From: Hofstenia miamia | Lineage: Eukaryota > Xenacoelomorpha > Acoela > Hofsteniidae | Reading direction: 5' to 3' | Length of the DNA stretch: 33,824 nucleotides | Assembly (NCBI GenBank): GCA_900660155.1 | Contig: CABFPE010000126.1 | Span: forward strand, 1,104,482 to 1,138,305 | Part shown: piece after piece, positions 27,712 through 33,824 of the stretch | Numbering within the stretch: the first letter of the stretch is position 1 | Layout: every line of letters begins with the position of its first letter | The notes under the pieces: model-generated | Seen by the model: the letters and a program-made list of their open reading frames with translations, nothing else | What the model was told of the DNA's origin: nothing | The model's database searches: none | Program-made: the position numbers and the translations under genes

Positions 27712-29354
27712 TACAGTACTAGAAGAAAGAATTAGGCCACCCGTGATTTGTCATAAATATTTCTAAGAAATAGACCTCAAAATGTCATAGGTATTTTTAA
27801 ATTAGATTTGGTGTTGCAGAAAGAGGATTTCATCAATGTTGAGACATAATTATCACTGTTTACTTTCAATCTCAAGGAGAAATACTACAATGCTTGTAGT
27901 TAGCTAATCTTTTCTTGGAAAAATGTATTCGGCCACTTCAGACCAAATCAGAGAATCTGTAAAAAAATTCATTGGTTGAGCTTTTTTCAGTCTATTTATA
28001 TTGAAAATGTCTAACAACAGTCTTTCTTCACCATATATGATGCCTCGTTACGTACCTCTTGCCATCCGCGAGTTGATTATCTCCAAACATTTGGAGGGGA
28101 TGAGTCAACATAATATAGCCTGACTTGTAGAGCGACCTCGAAGTACTTTCTGGGATATCATCAGACGTTTCACTTCTGAAAACATCATTGTTCCCAAGCC
28201 AAAGTCCGGAAGACCAAAGAAGACCTCCAAAATTTCCCAATCAGCTCTTGTGTGTCTTTCAAAGCGAAATCTCGGGGAAGACTTCAGAGAAACTTCGCAA
28301 GTAATAGGCTGATGGTCACCTCGTGATAACAAGAAATGTGCGAAACATCCTAAAGAAGTACTCAATTGGGATTTTCGCGGCACACAGAAAGCCATTTTTA
28401 ACCTCAAAGCAAAGATTACGTCGGGTGAGGTGGGCGAATTTAATGAGAGACATTTCATCTGAACATTAGTCTAATTTTATATTTTCAGATGAGTCAAGAT
28501 TTGAGCTATACTCATCGAACAGAATGTTGATAAGAAGACCAACTGGGTAGAAGTTCAGATTCTTGCCTCAATTTACTCTGGGGGACATGAAGTACGGTGT
28601 GAAATCTTTAATAGTATGGGGTGCAATATGGAACTGTGGCTTTCACAGATTGTTCACATCACTGTACTCTCCGAAGCTCTCAATATGTTTGGATTCTAGA
28701 AAAGGAACTCTTGCCCGTCCTTACAAGTGATTCAATGTATAAGCAGTACGGTGCTCCATGTCATACCTCAAAAGAAATGAAGAACTTCTTCCACAATAAT
28801 GGGGTTGCTATCCTTGCTGACTGTCATGGCCAATCTCCGGACCTTAGAGTTAATGAAAATATGTGGAAAGAGGTCAAATATCGAATTGGACAGGATACTC
28901 TTCACACTGAAGACGAGCTGTGAACCACAATAAAGAAAGACTTTTATGCTATTCCTAACAGCTTTACTGAAAGACTTTTTGCTTCAATTCCTGATCGCCT
29001 TGAAGCTGTTATTCGCTCAGAGACACCCTAAAAAAACATTAAAAGAGAGAATTTTGTTGCTAAGTGTTTATATTGAATCAATTATTAATTTATGTATCTT
29101 ACTTTTTTTCGGATTTGTTCATTTGTTAAGAGTTTTTCAGGTGGCCGAATACATTTTTCCAATACAAGTTTTATAATTTTGATTAAAAATTAATAGCCAA
29201 TTGTTATTCTAAGTATTTTATGGTATTAGACATACAAATTTTCCTTTCTTAATCAAAGTAACATTAGTTATAATTTTGCGCACACTCTATCCAATGAATG
29301 TTCATTATTTATCCAAAATAGCAAGGCGGTCTAATACATATTTCCAGTACTGTA
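27712..29354 (+). mobile_element. Complete Tc1-like element with double terminal repeats, 1639 bp plus TA sites
   Basis: The outer ends start CAGTACTAGAAGAAAGAATT on the left (27714) and CAGTACTGGAAATATGTATT on the minus strand at the right (29352). The whole is flanked by the TA target dinucleotide (27712-27713, 29353-29354). A second, inner pair is a perfect 22-bp inverted repeat, TTGGAAAAATGTATTCGGCC plus AC, at 27915-27936 and 29141-29162. It resembles the outer pair. The roughly 190-200 base spacing on both sides matches the IR/DR arrangement known from some Tc1-like elements. The transposase gene inside is dead. Confidence 0.88.
28007..29031 (+). pseudogene. Tc1-like transposase, inactivated
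   Basis: Starting at ATG 28007: a helix-turn-helix region (LAIRELIISKHLEGMSQHNI, stop at codon 41, then TFWDIIRRF), the GRPKKTS linker, and, in a second frame, HRKPFLTSK..RLRRVRWA. The catalytic core shows FSDESRFEL with the first aspartate intact. Next is MVWGA, then YGAPCHTSKE in place of QDNAPCHTSKE, so the second aspartate is lost. NENMWKEVKYRIGQDTLHTE keeps the glutamate. The last part, TERLFASIPDRLEAVI, is clear. At least three frameshifts and several stops are present. About 340 codons is normal for this family. Confidence 0.87.
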
Positions 29355-29658
29355 TTTTAATTTTTTTCACTTAAATTATGTTATATTATTTAAGCCAAGA
29401 CTATAAATGCAACATTAAATAAGCGGCAATTGAATGAATTCTAAATCAATGCGGTTTTACAAACAACGTAGCATGAACAAAACGCGGAGTTTTGAATGGA
29501 GGATTATTATTTGTTAGCCAATGATATTCGCAAAGGGCCCATGAAAAGCAATTATTTGCATGGAGATTAACTTCATCACGCGTCGCCTTAGTACGATGAA
29601 TTCTTTAACAAAATTCACATTATTAACGGGCACATCATCGACTGGCCCTTGCTTTTTG
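29355..29658. other. Spacer without recognisable features
   Basis: No gene or repeat recognised between the Tc1-like and hAT elements. Confidence 0.5.
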
Positions 29659-29830
29659 CTGATTGGCTAGGATGTGGCCTGTACACATGCCCATGCGCCC
29701 GTAAGCCGTTTTGGGCCCGTAAAATAAAAATAAATGTCCGTCAAGATTTGAATCATTAAGTTGAACAGTATTGAGCAAACAATTTTGAGACAAAATTATA
29801 TCCATTTTCCGCTGACCATTCAGTTTTGGC

Positions 29831-31381
29831 ATGGCTACTGCGTCAGAGGAGGACTCGCTTATCAAACGCATTACTATAGAAAATATACGTACGAACATTT
29901 TTACAGCATTACATCAGTTTCCAGTGGAAAAGCAACTTGCAAGATTTGTAAAACAACTTTTAGCTATTAACAACAAGCATAGTCTACGTCGGCACTTATC
30001 AACAAAACACCCAAAAGCTTATAGAGCCAAACAAAATGCTGGTCTACCTGATGATTCACAGCCAACTCCTACCGATCGTGGACACATTACTGTTACCAAA
30101 AAAACAAAAAATAGTATTAGCCCAGAAAACCAAGTGTATTCTTCCTTTAGCGTGCAGTAAACACGTTTGTCATTAAAGTTTTTCGAAAACCCAGTTATTT
30201 CTTATGGATTCAATTTACCAACTATAAGCCTGATAGTGGTAAGCGAGCAAATTTTCTCAATAGATGAAGATTTGAAGGTCACCGTTTTTGAACACTTCAA
30301 AAATAAATGGAATAGGTGGGAAAATCCAGTATCAACTCATTATCATGCGGCAATTCTTATGTTGAATGTAGGGGCAAAAAACGAAAAACCAGTTTATCTG
30401 CAAAGTTTTGTAATGAGTGGCACAAACTCGGAATGCATTGAAACATGTATTCAGTCAGCCACTGACGAACTCAAAGAAAATAATATTTTATCTATTGCCT
30501 GTGTTACCGACAATGCTCCTTCAATGATAAAGGGCGCGGAGAATATTCTTGCAAAAAATTCACATATTTTGCCTCTGAGATGCTCTGCCCATGTCTTATA
30601 TTTGGTTATCAAAGATATGTTGAAATGAGTTGAACTCTTGAAATCGGGATGTCTAATTTTGCTGGAATATATTAACAAAAGAGTTATCCGAAGGTATTGT
30701 GAAACTAGATGGCATAGTGTTTTCGATCGGTTTTTGGATTTACAAAAACATTTATCAGAAGCTGGTACGGAGGGTACAGAATTAACATGTGTCAATTCAG
30801 TTGTGGGTGCACTAAAACCATTTATTCGGGTTGGGAGTAGAGGTAGCAGTAGCCCAAAATCGTAAAAATTCTCCATTCGTTCGAAAATGCCATAGCTGAG
30901 TCGTCCTCAAAAGGATTGGACGAAGTGGTAGCAGTAGCCCAAAATCGTAAAAAATTCTCTTATGAATGATATTCTTGCTCTGAATTTACTTATTTTCAAT
31001 CAGCTTGAGTTATCAGAAGATACAGTGGCAAGAATCACGAAATGGTTAGATGCGTTAGGAATTCCTGGATTTGAGGAACTTTTTACCGATCGCGTTTTTC
31101 ACGGAGAGAGCGCTGTTCTCTCAAAAAAACTTAGCATGTTTACCAAATTTAAACTTAACAAAATTGCAACTATTGAAGCCGCAGTTGAAAGGTGTTTCAG
31201 TGCACACAAACTCATACACACGCCCATGAGGGCTAGTTTGAATGACGATATTGTAGATAGAGTATTATACATTAGATACAACCACTGTTATCAGTTTTCT
31301 GAATTTGCAAAATTTGAACTGAATCAAGACGAGCAAGATTTTTACAATGGGTTTTGTCAAGATTTTGAACTAGTGATTTAA
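29831..31381 (+). pseudogene. hAT transposase with BED finger and dimerisation domain, inactivated
   Basis: ATG at 29831 opens MATASEEDSLIKRITIENI. A BED zinc finger follows: YEHFYSITSVSSGKATCKIC in the next frame, then NNKHSLRRHLSTKHP back in the first, so two frameshifts compensate. The RNase-H-like core shows IACVTDNAPSM and LPLRCSAHVLYLVIKDML, then RRYCETRWHSVF. The C-terminal dimerisation domain is VERCFSAHKLIHTPMRASLN followed by DRVLYIRYNH. Most of the gene stays in one frame, broken by stops at 30158, 30626 and 30863. A 33-base direct repeat (GGTAGCAGTAGCCCAAAATC and on) at 30841-30873 and 30927-30960 disrupts the middle. Few lesions suggest fairly recent inactivation. Confidence 0.85.
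30841..30960 (+). repeat. 33-bp direct repeat inside the hAT transposase
   Basis: GGTAGCAGTAGCCCAAAATC followed by GTAAAAATTCTC occurs at about 30841-30873 and again at 30927-30960 with an extra A. The spacing is about 86 bases. The duplicated stretch introduces stops in the reading frame. Confidence 0.85.
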
Positions 31382-31507
31382 TTCATTTTTTAAGCATATT
31401 TTTTATTAACAAAGGTGCCCTTTAACTGAGTCCGTTGCCGGTATATATATGCCCGATGCCCGTACTTTAGTATCCGTGCCCGTACGGGCCACACCCTAGT
31501 TGATTAA

Positions 31508-32021
31508 GTGAATACGTAACAATCCCGGAGAACATTATTAAATGCCGTTCCGTCGTTTCTAGATAGATATTATGCTTGAGCCGTCCGTGGCAGTTTTTTA
31601 ATTAATATGCAACTTTAATTATACAGTATATTAAGCGGAATGTTAAGTTCAATCAGTTCAAAACATGGAAATTTGTATTTTCAAATATTTAGGGACTGAG
31701 ATATATTTTTTAAGATTCTTTAGTGGAGACGGGCCCGATGGCCCCTAAAGATTCACGCGGAAGTTGCTACTGGCAAAAGATGTACAGGATGTATTGCTCA
31801 ACATTTTAGAAATACTACCACCATGCTACTGCACATGAATTCTTGAACTAACAAGATTTACCAGGGATAAACTGAAATGAATGTCCAAATGTAGAATATT
31901 ATCTAATATTATTCTGACGCCAACTTATAAGAAATAACACTATCTCTTTACCATCAAAAAATGATCTAACATGGAATTAATAGCGTTAGCGGCTTCGTAG
32001 TGAATGTTAATATATATATTA
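31508..32021. other. Spacer without recognisable features
   Basis: Only a short GGGCCCGATGGCCCC block near 31730-31745 stands out from the AT-rich background. It has no paired partner nearby. Confidence 0.45.
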
Positions 32022-32023
32022 TA

Positions 32024-32188
32024 CAGTATAATCCGGTTATAACGAGCTTCAAGGAACGAGGAAACTTTGCTCATTGTATCCAATGAAAAAAAGTTTGTTG
32101 AGTAATTTGGTTAATTAAACCTCTTTATATTTTATTATATATATATATATATATAATAAAACAGACTTCGTTATAACCAAAAAACCTA
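32024..32188. mobile_element. Probable pogo/Tigger-like MITE, ~165 bp
   Basis: After a TA dinucleotide the left end reads CAGTATAATCCGGTTATAAC followed by GAGCTTC. The right part has GACTTCGTTATAACC before a second TA. The GGTTATAACGA core with CAGT start and TA target site is typical of pogo/Tigger families. The right tip is poorly preserved. The middle contains ATTTTATTATATATA...TATAATAAAAC, a self-complementary TA block at about 32130-32163. Confidence 0.6.
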
Positions 32189-32189
32189 T

Positions 32190-33384
32190 ATGCGCATAGG
32201 CTAATATTAGACGACACCAAAATGTTTGCTTATAATACTCATAGTAGATGTCAAACTAAGGCGATGCCTTGTGTCAAACGCATATTAAGTAGCATTGAAT
32301 CAATATTTCACATCAAAGTTTACTTTACTACAACTTGTAGATCAAGCAATAAATTTTTAATTTCTATCCTTCTCAGTAGGAAATCAATACAATGCGTGTA
32401 ACACTGATTTCTTATTTCAAATATGGTTAAGGTTATAGCCAACAGGTGATATTACGTTGCTTGTTAATTGCCAATAAAGTATATTACAATAAATAACTGT
32501 ATTTTATGTAGCACATTTTCATAAGGCAAGAAAAAGTCTAAGCAAACAAATACCACTTGCTATTAACCCCTTACCATTTTGCCATTTTCATCTGATTAAT
32601 AACAAAAGGGTTTACCTGGCCACACATATAATGTAAATATATTCCAATAATAAATTTATGCTGAAGGAGTGTACAATGTACATAAATGCAACTTTAATTT
32701 GGCAAAATATTTCTTAACAAGTCGGCTCATTATAGAGGTCAAGTACATAGTTCTTAAGTTTTTAAAGGTACTTAACAAAGTTATATCATTTTACACAAAC
32801 AGAAAGCTAATTTGTTTTTTAGAAATTATTGTCCAGACTTGTAAAGTTTCGAAAGGTTTTGTGAAAAAGGTATCTATTTGATATTATTAATGCAACCCCA
32901 TTTTCTGCTCACCTGAGCTAATAGTTGTATAAAATACAAAATAAATTTTCAGGAAATTATTTGTTCCTAAAATAAATAAAATCAGTAACAGAGTGCAGTT
33001 AATTTAGTAATACAAAAACGGCACCTAAAATTTACTTAGGTTTTTATCTGCTGAATCCTGTTTACCTGCTGAACTTCGTTTCCAGCATTTCCCATGCGAA
33101 TCCAAAATATCGCATTTTGCTGCTAAACATTGCAGCAATATTGCAAAAAACACTTGAATAATTCTGGAATAGGTGAAATGCAATGAATTACTAGGCATCA
33201 TTGAACAGAATCCTTTCATAGATTCGTCCCCCTAAATGACGCCGTTGCAGAAAATGTCTAAAATATTAAACGTCCGTAAGCTTCATCATAATAAATAGAG
33301 TTTATTTAGCAATGGAAGTTGCAAGAGCCAATTAATTAAATTGCGAAACAATATTGAAATTTAGCTTCTAAATAATAAATTTAC
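32190..33384. other. AT-rich DNA, probably intronic to the zinc-finger gene on the minus strand
   Basis: It lies downstream of a clean minus-strand splice donor, so at least part should be intron. Acceptor-like TTTAG sites occur at about 33251 and 33124, but the frames they open are short and do not resemble the expected continuation of the zinc-finger protein. TTAACCCCTTACC near 32564 recalls piggyBac ends but lacks a partner. Confidence 0.4.
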
Positions 33385-33561
33385 CTGAGTGTAAGGGTAA
33401 ATCATTCTAAAACATAACAGGCACTCCTGACCAGTGTTCGCCCAAGAATGCGCAGATGACCATTGATTATTACAATCTCTGCAGCAAAATTCTCCGAAAC
33501 ATTTCCTGTTGCCTTGATAAGGCGTCAAATGACTAGGATCCCTGTTCTTCTTTCTTCTCCT
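33385..33561 (-). CDS. Internal exon of a ZCCHC24-like 3CxxC zinc-binding protein (partial)
   Basis: The exon is exactly 59 codons, phase 0 at both ends. The acceptor is TTTTTACAG|AGGAGAAG and the donor ACTCAG|GTAAAT. The peptide starts with a basic RRRKKNRDP stretch, then HLTPYQGNRKCFGEF, CCRDCNNQW, SAHSWANTGQECLLC and YPYTQ. The C-x2-C, W..SA.SWAN.GQ.C..C and YP pattern closely resembles vertebrate ZCCHC24 and related 3CxxC zinc-binding proteins, by memory of that family. The expected next exon with a further cysteine cluster was not found, and upstream exons lie beyond the right edge. This is likely a real cellular gene. Confidence 0.75.
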
Positions 33562-33790
33562 CTGTAAAAATTGTATTAAAAAAATACATAAATATAACAT
33601 TTTCATATATAGAAATTCACTCGACATACTCAAAAATCAAATTTGATTGAGCAAACTATATGCTCATAATATTGTCACTGAAACTCAACAAAATTGTTGA
33701 TAAGGGCTAACAAATATGCTGCGATCTAACCATTTTCAATGAATGTATTACACTATCATCCTTGAAATAGTGGAAACCATTTGTGAAAGC

Positions 33791-33824
<34 letters not shown>
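33562..33824. other. Intron upstream of the zinc-finger exon, ending in a (TAA)n microsatellite
   Basis: The pyrimidine-rich acceptor tract lies at 33562-33580. A perfect trinucleotide run of TAA/AAT fills about 33792-33824 to the window edge. Confidence 0.7.

Larger units (their letters stand above)
29667..31499 (+). mobile_element. Near full-length hAT element, ~1.83 kb
   Basis: The left end CTAGGATGTGGCCTGTAC and right end (minus strand) CTAGGGTGTGGCCCGTACGG are alike, and both subterminal regions contain GCCCGTA/TACGGGC motifs. The flanking 8-mers CTGATTGG and TTGATTAA agree at 5 of 8, with only transition differences, so the target duplication is plausible but not certain. The interior holds one hAT transposase pseudogene. 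Confidence 0.75.

Noticed and set aside
28028..28458. Minus-strand open frames over the Tc1 transposase
   Set aside because: They are antisense to a recognisable transposase and have no family features.
30451..30876. 141-codon minus-strand open frame
   Set aside because: It is antisense to the hAT transposase core, whose plus-strand motifs are clear.
32564..32630. TTAACCCCTTACC...AAGGGTTTACC, possible piggyBac end
   Set aside because: There is no second TTAA-bounded end and the inverted match is short.
33025..33219. Possible next exon of the zinc-finger gene (AKCDILDSHGKCWKR)
   Set aside because: The splice sites available open a different frame, and the cysteines seen are not in the phase required by the upstream exon.

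Overview
The window looks like repeat-dense, non-coding-rich DNA from an AT-rich invertebrate animal nucleus. I infer this from GT-AG introns, the absence of bacterial gene packing, and a mix of transposon families: non-LTR retrotransposons, a Penelope-like element, Tc1/mariner, hAT, a PIF/Harbinger-type MITE and a pogo-like MITE. A cnidarian such as Hydra would fit, but the sequence does not prove any species. Positions 13102-14101 are exactly 1000 N, so the window is two contigs joined by a scaffold gap.

Only two pieces look like intact cellular coding sequence, both on the minus strand. The first is a three-exon gene (exons 21291-21135, 21082-20886 and 18453-18145) whose 220-residue product reads as a MADF domain followed by a BESS-like motif. 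The splice phases match and the assembled frame has no stop. The second is one clean internal exon (33561-33385) with a CxxC zinc-binding motif closely resembling ZCCHC24-type 3CxxC proteins. The rest of that gene lies outside the window or was not found.

Layout. 1-2190: AT-rich repeats, a 255-bp hAT MITE, and an inverted LINE ORF1-like zinc-finger fragment. 2190-6280: one decayed CR1/L2-like LINE ORF2 broken by a ~1 kb insertion, a 183-bp Harbinger MITE and a hAT transposase copy. 6300-10400: mostly empty AT-rich DNA with two hAT MITEs of 73 and 529 bp carrying perfect 8-bp target duplications. 10441-11990: a second LINE on the minus strand. 12620-12823: a ~36-bp minisatellite. 14140-15720: a Penelope-like element. 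15848-17346: two direct copies of a ~0.65 kb repeat. 17630-21495: the MADF-BESS gene, bracketed by two copies of a Harbinger-MITE-like sequence. 21623-23945: a hAT MITE, two Tc1 transposase pieces facing opposite ways and a hAT transposase tail. 25870-26565: LINE scraps. 26870-27550: a fold-back element with long inverted ends. 27712-29354: a complete but dead Tc1 element with double terminal repeats. 29667-31499: a nearly whole dead hAT element. 32024-32188: a pogo-like MITE.

The genes do not form a pathway. The window is best read as a transposon graveyard in which a small DNA-binding-type gene has kept its frame. I found no tRNA, rRNA, CRISPR array or operon. I saw no convincing new molecular system; the MADF-BESS gene, the fold-back element and the paired 0.65 kb repeats most deserve follow-up.
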